From JAAXHH01 sp965225915 (lineage in GTDB: Bacteria; JAAXHH01): a stretch of DNA of 64,000 nt. Positions 53,280 through 62,541 of this stretch are shown here, in pieces. The notes beneath the pieces are model-generated. The model was not told the DNA's origin. It ran no database searches and saw only the letters and a program-made list of their open reading frames with translations. Location: contig OZ245326.1 of NCBI GenBank assembly GCA_965225915.1, positions 930,001 to 994,000 of the forward strand, in the 5' to 3' direction. Every line of letters starts with the position of its first letter. Position 1 is the stretch's first letter. Both the position numbers and the translations under genes were made by a program.

Positions 53280-54029
53280 CTATGTCGCGGTCCATCCTCC
53301 GTCGACCGTCAAAATTGCGCCTGTCGTCCAGGCGGCCTCGTCCGAGGCCAGGTACAGGATGGCTTGAGCAACTTCCCCGGGTGTACCGAATCGTCCCATC
53401 GGATGGCGCTTCTTCAGCCTGTCGAACATGCCGGCGTGGGCCTGCACCGACTCCGTCATAGGTGTGTCCACCCAGGCCGGCGCTACGGCGTTGACACGAA
53501 TTCCACGGTCCGCGTACTCAACAGCCAGTATGCGGGTCAGCTGGTCGAGTCCCGCCTTGGACGCGCCATAGGCCGCCGAACGTTTCATGCCCGACTGTGC
53601 GAGGACTGAGCTGACGTTCACGATGCAGCCGGACTGGCGGGAGATCATGCCGGGCAGGACCGCACGGATAAGGCGAAAGGCGCCCGACAGGTTGGTACTT
53701 ATCGTCTGGTCCCAGAGCTCGTCCGTGGTCGCGTCGGCATCCATCAACGTCGCCGTGCCCGCGTTGTTTACCAGGATGTCGACCTGTCCGAAGGCGGACG
53801 ATGTCTCGTCGACCATCCGCTGGCAGTCCGCCGTGACGGTCACATCCCCCGTGACGGCCATTGCGCGGCCACCATCGTTTCGCACGGCGGCGACCACCTC
53901 GTCGAGGGGCGCTTGCCTCCGGCCAGCGACACAGACGGAAGCGCCTTCACCGGCGAATAACCGGGCGGTGGCTGCTCCGATACCCGTTCCGCCTCCCGTG
54001 ATGAGCGCGACGCGATCGTTCATTTTCAC
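53280..54029 (-). CDS. SDR-family oxidoreductase
   Basis: The Rossmann turn ALITGGGTGIGAATARLFAGEGA, NNAGTATLMDADATTDELWDQT and the catalytic tetrad (S in NVSSVLAQSG, Y and K in YGASKAG) define a classical short-chain dehydrogenase. A C-terminal ILTVDGGWTAT closes it. The ATG is at 54029. It probably oxidises or reduces a hydroxyl or carbonyl group of a small catabolite. It lies between the HpaB-like gene and the first phytanoyl-CoA dioxygenase on the same strand. Confidence 0.92.
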   Translation of the reverse strand: MKMNDRVALITGGGTGIGAATARLFAGEGASVCVAGRRQAPLDEVVAAVRNDGGRAMAVTGDVTVTADCQRMVDETSSAFGQVDILVNNAGTATLMDADATTDELWDQTISTNLSGAFRLIRAVLPGMISRQSGCIVNVSSVLAQSGMKRSAAYGASKAGLDQLTRILAVEYADRGIRVNAVAPAWVDTPMTESVQAHAGMFDRLKKRHPMGRFGTPGEVAQAILYLASDEAAWTTGAILTVDGGWTAT

Positions 54030-54100
54030 GGCCGAATCCTCCAGGAGATGTCCTCGGCTACCTCGACCAGGAGATGCCCTGGGTCAATAGATACTTCTGG

Positions 54101-54886
54101 TCAGGAAATACCCCCGGTCAACGCACCTTCACCGAAGATTACGGGAAAGGTGTTACCCGTTTTCACCGCCCTCGTAGACGCGTCCATATAGGCGATGCTG
54201 AAGGCCCGGCGTGGCTGGCCGGTCGGGTTCAGGCCGGACCGGTGCAGGAGCAGGTTGTTCAGGAGAATGGCTTCGCCCGGCTCGGCTTCCATGTGCATGC
54301 GGTCTTCCTCGCGTGCGTACCTCGCTTGATCGGCCTCCGAGGGGAAATGCAACTCGTTGATGACGCCGTGGCGGTGGCTTCCCGGTACCACTTCCATGCA
54401 GCCGTTTTCCACCGTCGCCGAATCGAGAGCAGTCCAGATCGTTACCGTGGGGTTCGAATCCAGTCCCCATCCGATGCCCACGTCCTGGTGCCATGGTAGA
54501 TGGGTGCCATGGTGGGCCGGCTTATTCATGAACATGGCCCGGAAGATGGAAACGTCGGGACCAATGAGGACACCCGTAATCTTCCTGAAGAACGGATGCT
54601 GCATATACCCCAGGAAAAGCGGATCCATCTGCAAATCGTCGACACGACGATACGCGAGGGTCGGCTCCGCGACCGTGGCCGTTCGGGTTGAAATTTCGCT
54701 GTAGATGCCCGAGGTCGTGTCGAGCTGTTTCGGCATGCCTTCGTAGTGAACCCGCCCTATCATGATGTCGTCGATGCGGTCGCGTAGCGCTTGCAGTTGG
54801 TCGATAGTAATCACTCGGCCGAGACGCAGGTATCCTTCCCGCGCAAACCGCGCCTGCTCGCCCGGTCCGAATTCTTGAATAGACAT
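54101..54886 (-). CDS. Phytanoyl-CoA dioxygenase (PhyH) family protein 1
   Basis: The Fe(II)/2-oxoglutarate site is visible as the HxD motif in LPWHQDVGIGWGLDSNP and the distal His in NLLLHRSGLNPTGQPRR, with the 2-oxoglutarate-binding Arg following. At 261 residues it is typical. ATG 54886 follows ggaggag; the frame to 55060 is not needed. It hydroxylates an unknown substrate. The PhyH genes here flank the amidotransferase and asparaginase-like genes. Confidence 0.85.
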   Translation of the reverse strand: MSIQEFGPGEQARFAREGYLRLGRVITIDQLQALRDRIDDIMIGRVHYEGMPKQLDTTSGIYSEISTRTATVAEPTLAYRRVDDLQMDPLFLGYMQHPFFRKITGVLIGPDVSIFRAMFMNKPAHHGTHLPWHQDVGIGWGLDSNPTVTIWTALDSATVENGCMEVVPGSHRHGVINELHFPSEADQARYAREEDRMHMEAEPGEAILLNNLLLHRSGLNPTGQPRRAFSIAYMDASTRAVKTGNTFPVIFGEGALTGGIS

Positions 54887-54924
54887 GGGCTCCTCCGATC
54901 TGTAATTAATCACTGCAACAGAAG

Positions 54925-55617
54925 TTAAAGCACCCCGGCGAAACGAAAGAAGTTCTCCAGGATCTTCCTGCCATGGGGATAGACGTCGACATAGTATTCC
55001 GGGTGGAACTGCGTGCCGTACAGGGGACGGTCCCTGTGCTTGATCGCCTGTATCCTGCAATTTTCGTTCGACGCGATGAGGTCGAAGTCCGGGGGTACTA
55101 CCTTCATCACCGCGTAGTGGGATTGCCTCACAACTACCGGGTCAGGAAGCCCTTCGAACAACGGATCCGGATGCAGCGCGGTAACCGGGTAGAATCCCTC
55201 TTCGCAAAAATACCCCAGTGCATCGGGATTGGGATCGAGCACGTCCGGTTCACCAGGCAACAGTGGCCGCATCATCTCGTCTTCGAGCTTCGTCAGGTTG
55301 CGAAAGCCGTGGTTGAACATGAACCCCATAAGCTGGTGGCTGGCGCACAGCCCCAGAGTCGGCACGTCGGCCAGCTCGTTCAGCGTATCTTCGAAATCGT
55401 AGAAAGTTTTGGGATTGAAATGCTGGAAGAATGTGCCGCAGCCACTGAGCAGCATGGCCTGAGGATTAAGCGGACCGATGACCCCGGGTGTCATCTGCGA
55501 TTGGTGCAGCATGAGACAGGGTTGCCCGGAAACCTCCTCCAACCGCCTCTTCAACCGGAAATCCCGGTCGTCCTTGTTGTACGATTCCAGCGTCCCGATG
55601 CGAATCCAGACGATCAA
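54925..55617 (-). CDS. Class I glutamine amidotransferase-like protein
   Basis: The catalytic triad is visible: Cys91 in TLGLCASHQLMG and His205 and Glu207 in GTQFHPEYY. The 230-residue protein lacks a synthase partner domain, so it may act on gamma-glutamyl compounds or another amide as a stand-alone hydrolase. The start is TTG 55617 with gaggat five bases upstream. It is followed by the PhyH gene 38 bases later and diverges from the asparaginase-like gene. Confidence 0.82.
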   Translation of the reverse strand: MIVWIRIGTLESYNKDDRDFRLKRRLEEVSGQPCLMLHQSQMTPGVIGPLNPQAMLLSGCGTFFQHFNPKTFYDFEDTLNELADVPTLGLCASHQLMGFMFNHGFRNLTKLEDEMMRPLLPGEPDVLDPNPDALGYFCEEGFYPVTALHPDPLFEGLPDPVVVRQSHYAVMKVVPPDFDLIASNENCRIQAIKHRDRPLYGTQFHPEYYVDVYPHGRKILENFFRFAGVL

Positions 55618-55883
55618 TTGATCCTCGCACTCCGAAGCTGAACGGCCTCGTTAAAACATGGTCTTGGGGTCTGCAGGACTGGTTATTCAGGATAAATAAA
55701 CGAGTGGAAATTGCAAGGTATTTCACCGTTCGCGCTTACCCCCATCGAAACCACCTGGGATCCATCGCCGTACCCGGGCCAATCCTCACATCTCTGTCGA
55801 AATAACTTCTTTTTATTTAGGTTCGGCCTCGTTACAATGCAGTCGATATCAACCACTCAACCACCAAATATAAGGAATATACG

Positions 55884-56816
55884 ATGATTGTCATGGCTAC
55901 GAATAACGGCGACGTGGGCATCCGGCAGGCGGTGGCCGCGCTCAAGGAGGGCAAGACCGCGGTGGACGCCATCGAAATCGGCATCAGGGAGGTGGAGATT
56001 CACCGACCGGACCGCAGCGTCGGACTTCACGGTTATCCCAATATCCTGGGCTATCCCGAACTGGACGCCCTCATCATGGACGGCTGCACACGCGACGTAG
56101 GCGCAGTGGGCGCGGTGAAGGGCTACGATCATCCGATCTCGATCGCCCGATGCGTGATGGAGAAGCTGATCCACGTCTTTCTCGTGGCCGAAGGCGCAGA
56201 GCGATTCGCCAGCGAGATGGGCTTCGAGAAGAGCACATACGAGGATCCCGAGATTCAAGATATATACGAAAAGCACGTACGTGATCAGTTGGGCATCGAC
56301 GACATGGAAATCCTCCAGAACTCATCAGAACTCTGGAAACTGAGCAACCTGGCCGTCGATCCGCAGATTGCCGGGGGCACGACCAACTTCATCGCCCAGG
56401 ACGGCAACGGCGACATCTGCGTCGGCGTCAGCACGAGCGGATGGGGATGGAAGTACCCGGGCCGCCTGGGAGATTCTCCGGTAATCAGCGCGGGAGGGTT
56501 CGCCGACAACCGCTACGGCGCCGCGGCGTGCACGGGCACGGGCGAATTGGCCATCAGGACCGGCGCGGCACGGAACGTTGTGACCTACATGAAGATGGGC
56601 ATGTCCCTCGAGGAGGCGACGGCCGAGGGCCTGCGGGACATGAACGAGCTCGATACCCAGCGCGTGGGGAGCGTGCAGATCATCTCCATGGACGCCAACG
56701 GCGCCCACACTGCGGGAACCACCAGCGATCGTCCGGGCAGCCACGTTTACATGACGGCCGACATGAACGAACCGGAATTCGTAGAAGGTATCTCGGTACC
56801 TTACGAGAGCAGATAA
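55884..56816 (+). CDS. Family T2 asparaginase/glycosylasparaginase-like Ntn hydrolase
   Basis: This 310-residue protein has the isoaspartyl peptidase/glycosylasparaginase layout. DAIEIGIREVEIHRPDRSVG is at the N-terminus. The nucleophile region GGTTNFIAQDGNGDICVGVSTSGWG has Thr166 as the likely nucleophile, and SAGGFADNRYGAAACTGTGE follows. The usual Gly after the nucleophile Thr is replaced by a Thr-Asn step, so self-cleavage may differ. It should hydrolyse N-linked asparagine amides. It overlaps the downstream dioxygenase start by one base (TAATG). Confidence 0.8.
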   Translation: MIVMATNNGDVGIRQAVAALKEGKTAVDAIEIGIREVEIHRPDRSVGLHGYPNILGYPELDALIMDGCTRDVGAVGAVKGYDHPISIARCVMEKLIHVFLVAEGAERFASEMGFEKSTYEDPEIQDIYEKHVRDQLGIDDMEILQNSSELWKLSNLAVDPQIAGGTTNFIAQDGNGDICVGVSTSGWGWKYPGRLGDSPVISAGGFADNRYGAAACTGTGELAIRTGAARNVVTYMKMGMSLEEATAEGLRDMNELDTQRVGSVQIISMDANGAHTAGTTSDRPGSHVYMTADMNEPEFVEGISVPYESR

Positions 56817-57571
56817 TGAAAAGCGGAGATTCGCAGATGAACCTTGAGAACGCCATCGCCCATCTCGACGAATACGGGTACGTCGTGCTCAAAGAGGCGT
56901 TGTCCCCAGAGCAGGCCAATGCCCTGCGCGATCGCTCGGCCGAGTTGGCTGCAGAGGAAAAGGCCGGCAGCGGGGAACACATATACCTCGACGGGCGGGC
57001 GCAGCGGGTGTGGAACCTGGTCAACAAGGGCCGCATTTACGAGGAGATGATCCAGCTGCCGCAAGTGCTCGCGCTTCAAGAACACATGCTGGGCGACGAC
57101 TGCATATTGAGCAGTTTTACCGTCAATCTCATCGGACCAGGTTCACCTGCCGGTGGACTGCACGTTGACTTTCCGCTGGGACGTTACCCGCAGCCGCCAC
57201 CACCGATCACCTTCTGCGCCAACACGATCTTCGTGCTCGACGACTTCAAGCATGAAAACGGGGCCACGCGGATCGTGCCGGGCAGCTACAAGCGCGGATG
57301 CCCTCCCGATCCAGAAAAAGAGTACGATGACGTCATACAGCTAGAAGCCCGCAAAGGCGATATTGTCGTCTTCCACGGCGCGACCTGGCACAGTAGCGGC
57401 GCCAATAACACCCAGCAGGAGCGTATGATACTGTTGGGGTTTTTCTGCCGCTCGTTTATGAAGCCGCAGCAGGACCAATTCAGGCTGGCGTGCCCCGAGG
57501 TCGTTGCGCGGGCGACGCCAACCTTGAAGCGATTGCTGGGATTCGATTCGCAGTCTGGAATGCGGACCTGA
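56816..57571 (+). CDS. Phytanoyl-CoA dioxygenase family protein 2
   Basis: The HxD motif is in GGLHVDFPLGRYPQPPPP and the distal His in VFHGATWHSSGANNTQQERM. YGYVVLKEALSPEQANALRD is the usual N-terminus. The ATG at 56816 overlaps the asparaginase stop; ATG 56837, with gcggagat upstream, is an alternative start. It is a paralogue of the gene at 54101-54886 and probably works on the same pathway. The Asp after the first His is normal. The substrate is unknown. Confidence 0.85.
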   Translation: MKSGDSQMNLENAIAHLDEYGYVVLKEALSPEQANALRDRSAELAAEEKAGSGEHIYLDGRAQRVWNLVNKGRIYEEMIQLPQVLALQEHMLGDDCILSSFTVNLIGPGSPAGGLHVDFPLGRYPQPPPPITFCANTIFVLDDFKHENGATRIVPGSYKRGCPPDPEKEYDDVIQLEARKGDIVVFHGATWHSSGANNTQQERMILLGFFCRSFMKPQQDQFRLACPEVVARATPTLKRLLGFDSQSGMRT

Positions 57572-57589
57572 GAGAAGGAAAGAATCGAC

Positions 57590-58348
57590 ATGGCCGACAC
57601 GCCATCCCCTGATATCATCCCCAAGACCTACACCTGCTACCGCGCCTGCAGCCCCATCGTCATCGACGGGAAGCTGAACGACCCGTCCTGGATCCGGGCG
57701 CCCCGCACCGATCTATTCGTCGATATCGAGGGCGACCTCAAGCCCATTCCGCGTTTCGGCACACGCGCCATGATGATATGGGACGACGAGTACTTCTACG
57801 TCGCGGCAGACATGGAGGAGCCGGACATCTGGGGTACGTTGACCAAGCGGGATTCGGTGATCTGTCTCGACAATGACTTCGAAGTGTTCCTCGATCCGGA
57901 CGGTGATACGAACCACTACATGGAATTCGAGATCAATCCCTTGAACGCCGCCTGGGACCTTTACCTGCCCAAGCCGTACAACAAGGGCGGTAAAGCGGAC
58001 CATGACTGGGACTTCGTAGGTGTGAAGCATGCCGTCCATATCGACGGGACGGTCAACTGCTCCCACGACGTGGACCGTGGCTGGTCCTGCGAAATCGCCT
58101 TCCCCTGGAACAGCATGACGGAATACGCCGGTGTCGACTGTCCCCCCAGGGCAGGAGATAGCTGGCGGGTTAACTTCTCACGGGTGGAGTGGGAATTCGA
58201 CCGCTACAAGGCCGGCTATTTGAAGAAAGAAGGCGTTCCCTGCGACAACTGGGTCTGGTCACCCCAGGGAGTGATCAACATGCACGTCCCCGAGATGTGG
58301 GGGCACGTCGAATTTTCGGATGTGGTGGTGGATTCGGCAGAGATGTGA
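57590..58348 (+). CDS. Carbohydrate-binding family 9-like protein
   Basis: This 252-residue protein has CBM9-type features: IDGKLNDPSWIRAPRTDLFVDIEG at the N-terminus, MMIWDDEYFYVAADMEEPDIWG, and FEVFLDPDGDTNHYMEFEINP. There is no signal peptide, so it may act in the cytosol or be exported by another route. It follows the second PhyH gene by 18 bases and is the last of a plus-strand set (asparaginase, PhyH, CBM9). Binding of a sugar-containing ligand is inferred. Confidence 0.8.
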   Translation: MADTPSPDIIPKTYTCYRACSPIVIDGKLNDPSWIRAPRTDLFVDIEGDLKPIPRFGTRAMMIWDDEYFYVAADMEEPDIWGTLTKRDSVICLDNDFEVFLDPDGDTNHYMEFEINPLNAAWDLYLPKPYNKGGKADHDWDFVGVKHAVHIDGTVNCSHDVDRGWSCEIAFPWNSMTEYAGVDCPPRAGDSWRVNFSRVEWEFDRYKAGYLKKEGVPCDNWVWSPQGVINMHVPEMWGHVEFSDVVVDSAEM

Positions 58349-58420
58349 TAGGGCTTTGCTGTTGATTATTCCTCATCTTCGTAGACAGTATACGAATTGA
58401 GATTTAGTCGTCTATAGTAG

Positions 58421-59182
58421 CTAAGAAAAGTAACATTCTTCCAAAATTGGGACGCATGTTGATTTTATTGTGTTAGAACTGGAGTACCTTCCTCGGATAC
58501 CGTCGATTGACATATCCATCACCAGTTTGTATTCCCCCGACTTCTCAGGGGTATAGCTACATATTGCACCGGTTTTTCTCGTATCGGAAATATCAGTCCA
58601 GGGACTGGATGGATTTTCTCTCCACTGCCAGTGTGATTGGTGCACTTTGTACCTGACATTGTTTACGGTGGCATCGAGTGGAATGCAGTCGATAAAGCCG
58701 ACGGAAATTCCATGTATCTCGATTCTTCCGGCAGATATTCGAATCCAATCAAGCGGAGTATAGGGTCCGGTAAGAGGTGGTAGGGCTTCCGTCACGTGAA
58801 CACGGATGCTCTGAGAAACGCTTAATCCTTGGGAATCTGTCGCCGTTACTGTTACGCTCGCACTTCCAGGAGATACCGGTCTGATCGTCACGCTCGAACC
58901 TGATACCGTAGCGTTCGCTATTGATTCGTTGCTCGACTCCGTAGAATACATCAGCGGATCCCCATCTTCATCCCGGAAGTATCTCGACGCGGTTAACACA
59001 ACTTCCTCCCCAATGGTCAGGTCCTGGCTGGGTATCGAACCCACGGCCTCGGGGGCGTGGTTTTCAGACGTAGACGGTACATCCGGCTTCCATGTGGTAG
59101 GATTCTGCTTTCCGCATCCCGAACTTTGAACGAGTGAACAGGCAACCACGACATTCAAACAACTAAGCAACATCTTAGTCAT
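58421..59182 (-). CDS. Lipoprotein with Ig-like/cadherin-type domain
   Basis: The signal peptide ends in lipobox QSSGC (C23), followed by a Ser/Thr/Pro linker. The Ig-like domain has the motif DLTIGEEVVLTASRYFRDEDGDPLMYSTESSN and VSPGSASVTVTATDSQGLS. A second beta-rich region follows with a WQWRENPSSPWTDIS segment. It is probably attached to the outer or inner membrane. The base composition is more A+T-rich than its neighbours, hinting at transfer. Its role is unknown. Confidence 0.75.
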   Translation of the reverse strand: MTKMLLSCLNVVVACSLVQSSGCGKQNPTTWKPDVPSTSENHAPEAVGSIPSQDLTIGEEVVLTASRYFRDEDGDPLMYSTESSNESIANATVSGSSVTIRPVSPGSASVTVTATDSQGLSVSQSIRVHVTEALPPLTGPYTPLDWIRISAGRIEIHGISVGFIDCIPLDATVNNVRYKVHQSHWQWRENPSSPWTDISDTRKTGAICSYTPEKSGEYKLVMDMSIDGIRGRYSSSNTIKSTCVPILEECYFS

Positions 59183-59369
59183 TGCTAAATACTCTCATAT
59201 GAACGGTCCCTATTGACCTTGTCCCAAAAGTAAGTAAGTATTTTACCAAGTTACTTCCTGGACGACAGGTAGGTATATTTCGCCATTTATGAGAACATAA
59301 CTTCAGGCGTTCTACTTGCGTAAGTAAATCGAACAAGAGTAATTTACATTTCAAATAAAGAAGTTCACC

Positions 59370-60356
59370 ATGGATGCTACCCGCACCCGCACGACCGCAG
59401 ACTGGCAACTGTGGCTGTTCAATCCCTTCCGCTTCCTGGCCGGCGGCAAAGCTCTTGCCTGGGGTCTGACGTGTATCGCTTTGACTGCCTGGCTCGGCGG
59501 CATATTCGATTATCGTTCCACAGGCGTGATCTCTTTCCAACGCACGGCCCCCGCCCCACTCTGGCACGCTATAACGCAAGGCCTCATGGCCTGGGCCATC
59601 CTCGGTATCCTACTCTACATCGGCGGCCGCCTGATCAGCCGCGTTCGCCTCATCGACGTCTTCGGCACCCAGGCCCTGGCCCGGGCTCCCGGACTGCTCA
59701 TAGCCCTGATCATGGTGTCGCCGCCCTTTCACAACCTCACCACGTCTTTGATCGCCCAGGGCACCTCGCATCTCTCCATCGCACAGTGGGCCCTCCTCAG
59801 TTCGTTAGGCATAGTGCTGATGCTACTGCTGGTCTGGATGGTGCTCCTGATGTACCGCGCCTTTGCCGTTTCGTGCAATGTCGCCGGTGGTCTGGCCATT
59901 GCCGTATTTATCGCTGCTATTGCCGTGGGCGAGGTCGCCACCGGAACGGCGGGACGCCTGTTGCCGGGGACCGTTGCCACCGATACCGTTGCCAGCGCGT
60001 CCGTCCAGTCCGCACAACACCAACTTGCCGAACTGGCCACCCGGATCCTCCAGGCCCACGAGCAGGGTCGCTTTGAAGCTCTGGGGCCAGAAGAGGCCAC
60101 CGAGGGATTTCGCAAGGCATTCACAGCGGAGGTCCAGCGCCAGAGCCACCAGGCCATCCGGCAGCTCTTCGGCGCCTTCGAGGAGCTGGAGTTCGTCGAG
60201 ACCCGGTCCATAGAGAGCCAGCCGAACCTTGTGATCCACCGCTTCAAGGGCCGGTACGGAGCCGCGTCCCAGGCACCCGAAGTGCGCGTCGTCCCCGACC
60301 AGGATGGCAAGTTCGCGGGCCTGTGGATCAAGCCCTGGAAGGAGCAGATGCTGTGA
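59370..60356 (+). CDS. YIP1-like multipass membrane protein with C-terminal soluble domain
   Basis: Four to five hydrophobic segments (for example ALAWGLTCIALTAWLGGIF, WAILGILLYIGGRLI, LLIALIMVSPPF, LGIVLMLLLVWMVLLMY) occupy residues 25-190. They are followed by a soluble domain of about 130 residues (ATRILQAHEQGRFEALG onward) resembling DUF3887-type modules. The gene starts at ATG 59370. The next gene begins at its stop with a GTGA overlap, so the two form an operon. Function is unknown. Confidence 0.7.
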   Translation: MDATRTRTTADWQLWLFNPFRFLAGGKALAWGLTCIALTAWLGGIFDYRSTGVISFQRTAPAPLWHAITQGLMAWAILGILLYIGGRLISRVRLIDVFGTQALARAPGLLIALIMVSPPFHNLTTSLIAQGTSHLSIAQWALLSSLGIVLMLLLVWMVLLMYRAFAVSCNVAGGLAIAVFIAAIAVGEVATGTAGRLLPGTVATDTVASASVQSAQHQLAELATRILQAHEQGRFEALGPEEATEGFRKAFTAEVQRQSHQAIRQLFGAFEELEFVETRSIESQPNLVIHRFKGRYGAASQAPEVRVVPDQDGKFAGLWIKPWKEQML

Positions 60357-60799
60357 GCACCTATCGCCATAGCCAGTTCGGAACGGTCAACGTCGTCATC
60401 ACGGTCGCCTTCATACCGCTGGCCGTCCTGCCTGCGTGGCTGGCCGGATTAGCCATCGTCGCTTGGCTGATCCTGGGCAGTTTGGTGGTGGTCTTGGCCC
60501 TGTTCTCCAGCCTGACCGTCGAGATCGACGCCGAGCACCTCCGCATTCGCTTTGGCATCGGCCTGATCCGCAAGGACTTCCCTCTCGATCAGGTCGACAC
60601 CTGTCGGTCTGTGAGAAACTCCTGGCTCGATGGCTGGGGCATCCGCCTGACATCCCACGGATGGCTCTACAATGTCTCAGGACTGGAGGCGGTGGAGTTG
60701 AAGATGAAGAACGGCAAGACCTGTCGCATCGGCACGGACGAGCCCGAGGTACTGGTTACCGCTCTCCAGGCGGCGCTGGAAGGCTCAAAGCGAGTGTAA
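60353..60799 (+). CDS. Small membrane protein with PH-like domain
   Basis: This 148-residue protein begins at GTG 60353, overlapping the preceding stop. Two hydrophobic segments (residues about 12-50) are followed by a PH-like (bacterial bPH) region, LTVEIDAEHLRIRFGIGLIRKDFPLDQVDTCRSVRN, and a WGIRLTSHGWLYNVSGLEAVEL stretch. aaggag lies eight bases upstream. It pairs with the YIP1-like gene and may modify or organise the membrane. No specific role is known. Confidence 0.72.
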   Translation: MSTYRHSQFGTVNVVITVAFIPLAVLPAWLAGLAIVAWLILGSLVVVLALFSSLTVEIDAEHLRIRFGIGLIRKDFPLDQVDTCRSVRNSWLDGWGIRLTSHGWLYNVSGLEAVELKMKNGKTCRIGTDEPEVLVTALQAALEGSKRV

Positions 60800-60821
60800 G
60801 AGTGAAATCGCGTGGGCCGAA

Positions 60822-61106
60822 TCAGGTCAGTTTCAATACCGCCAAAATCACCCCCACGCCCGATACGAACAGCCCTGTTGTCCATCGAAACTGTGAATTC
60901 GAATGGGCTATCAGTTCCGATTTCAGCTTTTCCGTGTCTTCCTTTGTGGTGACGTTCTCCAGCTTTTCTTCAATCCTACCCAGGCGGACCATGATACTAT
61001 CAGAACTGTAATACATGTCGTTTTCGATCCGCTTAATCGACTCCTCGATTTCTCGTGGATTCATCCCTGCATCGTCGGATGGGAGTTTGTTTTGGGGATC
61101 ATTCAT
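60822..61106 (-). CDS. Coiled-coil, C-terminally anchored small membrane protein 1
   Basis: This 94-residue protein has an acidic N-terminus, a coiled coil (IEESIKRIENDMYYSSDSI, then LGRIEEKLENVTTKEDTEKLKSEL) and a C-terminal hydrophobic segment (FRWTTGLFVSGVGVILAVLKL). A paralogue with the same order lies at 61185-61454. The start ATG 61106 is chosen at the segment MNDPQNK; the longer frame to 61163 is unlikely. The domain layout resembles XhlA/Bdr-like membrane-anchored coiled coils. Function is unknown. Confidence 0.6.
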   Translation of the reverse strand: MNDPQNKLPSDDAGMNPREIEESIKRIENDMYYSSDSIMVRLGRIEEKLENVTTKEDTEKLKSELIAHSNSQFRWTTGLFVSGVGVILAVLKLT

Positions 61107-61184
61107 TTGCGGCATTCCGGTCCATAGGGCAACATACCAGTAAGGATGCGGCACAGTCATCAATTCAGTTAATGTGATGGAATT

Positions 61185-61454
61185 TTACGGTAATGGCCAT
61201 TTAAACGCTGTAACGATTATCCCTGCGAGAGTCAGGGTGCTCCCGATAAACCACCTTATCACACTGATCTTCATGTTTGCAATGTCTTCTCTGGTGGCCG
61301 TGTTTTTGAGTCTTTCATCCATCCGGCTCAACGCTACCCTTACGTTATCCGCTCCAAAGTAAAGATCATCCTGAACTCGTCTGACGAATCCGCGGATTTC
61401 TGTCTGTGTCATTTCCGGTTCAACAGGCACCCTTTTGCTTTCGGGGTCACTCAT
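61185..61454 (-). CDS. Coiled-coil, C-terminally anchored small membrane protein 2
   Basis: This 89-residue paralogue of the gene at 60822-61106 has the same order: acidic N-terminus (MSDPESKRVPVEPEMTQTE), coiled coil (IRGFVRRVQDDLYFGADNVRVALSRMDERLKNTATREDIANMK, shown in part) and a C-terminal hydrophobic anchor (FIGSTLTLAGIIVTAFKW). The two form a tandem duplication on the minus strand. The longer frame to 61646 is rejected because it has no family match. They could be partners of a membrane complex. Confidence 0.6.
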   Translation of the reverse strand: MSDPESKRVPVEPEMTQTEIRGFVRRVQDDLYFGADNVRVALSRMDERLKNTATREDIANMKISVIRWFIGSTLTLAGIIVTAFKWPLP

Positions 61455-61575
61455 TTTATCATCAACCCCAAAGATCGGCGGCGCGAAATACGTAGGTTTT
61501 GATATCCTCTTTAGTATACAGTAGGCGAGAGGCGTGTTATCTCGTAGTTTTTGTCTCAGAATTATACCTGCCCCC

Positions 61576-62352
61576 TCACCCCACCCCCACCTCGATCCCG
61601 ATCGGACAGTGATCCGAACCCAAGACGTCAGGCAGGATCCACGCATTCGAGACGGCGGGCATCAGGTCTTCGGTCACGTAGAAGTAATCGATCCGCCAGC
61701 CTACGTTCCGTGCTCTCGCTCCGGACATGAGATGCCACCAAGTGTAGTTATCTGGCCCCTCGTCAAATTTGCGAAAGGTATCCACGTATCCCTGTCCAAT
61801 GATCTTGTCGATCCACGCGCGCTCCTTGGGTAGAAACCCGGAAATCTTTACGTTCTCCTTAGGTCGGGCCAGGTCGATTTCCTTGTGGGCCGTGTTCACG
61901 TCGCCACAGATGACCAGTTTTTTACCTTCCGCCCGGAGCGATTCCCAGTGGGCGAGGATCGCGGCATAGAAATCCATCTTATACTTCAACCGTGTCGCGT
62001 TCTGCTTGCCGTTCGGGAAATACACGTTGAACAGGGTGAAATCGGGATATTCCAGCACCAGGGTCCGACCCTCTGAATCGAAGCGGTCCTCGCCGAATCC
62101 CTTGGCGACGCTTAGTGGCTCATGTCGCGTGTAGACCCCGACGCCACTATAGCCTTTTTTCTCTGCCTCCGACCAGTAACTCTTGTATCCTTCAACGTCC
62201 GTGATTTTGGCGTCCAGCTGCGACTCTTGGGACTTGGTTTCCTGGATACAAAGGATGTCCGGCGCCTCCTCCTGGACCCAATCTATGAATCCCTTCTTCG
62301 CCACCGCCCTTACTCCGTTCACGTTCCAGCTCAACAGCTTCCATGAAGACAT
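61576..62352 (-). CDS. xth: Exodeoxyribonuclease III (Xth/ExoA)
   Basis: The AP-endonuclease family signatures are complete: KLLSWNVNGVRAVAKKGF, ILCIQETKSQE, YSGVGVYTRHEP, VICGDVNTAHKEIDLARP, RIDYFYVTEDL and a C-terminal GSDHCPIGIEV. It repairs abasic sites and acts as a 3' to 5' exonuclease. The frame opens at GTG 62361, but ATG 62352 with aaaggtg upstream is better. The gene is ordinary in length (258 residues) and stands alone. Confidence 0.95.
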   Translation of the reverse strand: MSSWKLLSWNVNGVRAVAKKGFIDWVQEEAPDILCIQETKSQESQLDAKITDVEGYKSYWSEAEKKGYSGVGVYTRHEPLSVAKGFGEDRFDSEGRTLVLEYPDFTLFNVYFPNGKQNATRLKYKMDFYAAILAHWESLRAEGKKLVICGDVNTAHKEIDLARPKENVKISGFLPKERAWIDKIIGQGYVDTFRKFDEGPDNYTWWHLMSGARARNVGWRIDYFYVTEDLMPAVSNAWILPDVLGSDHCPIGIEVGVG

Positions 62353-62541
62353 GAATTGCACCTTTCCTGGTTGTTTCCGGTTTTTGGTTATTCAGACTCT
62401 TGGTTTGAAGTTCCTTTATCACTCATCCCAGTGTCGTTCGTTCCCTGGCCGCTCGTCCCTACTGACTCATCCCAACTTGCTCATCCTTCGTCGTTCATCC
62501 CCCGGCCGTTCGCTCCCCCGCAGTCGTTTTCGCGTTCAATC

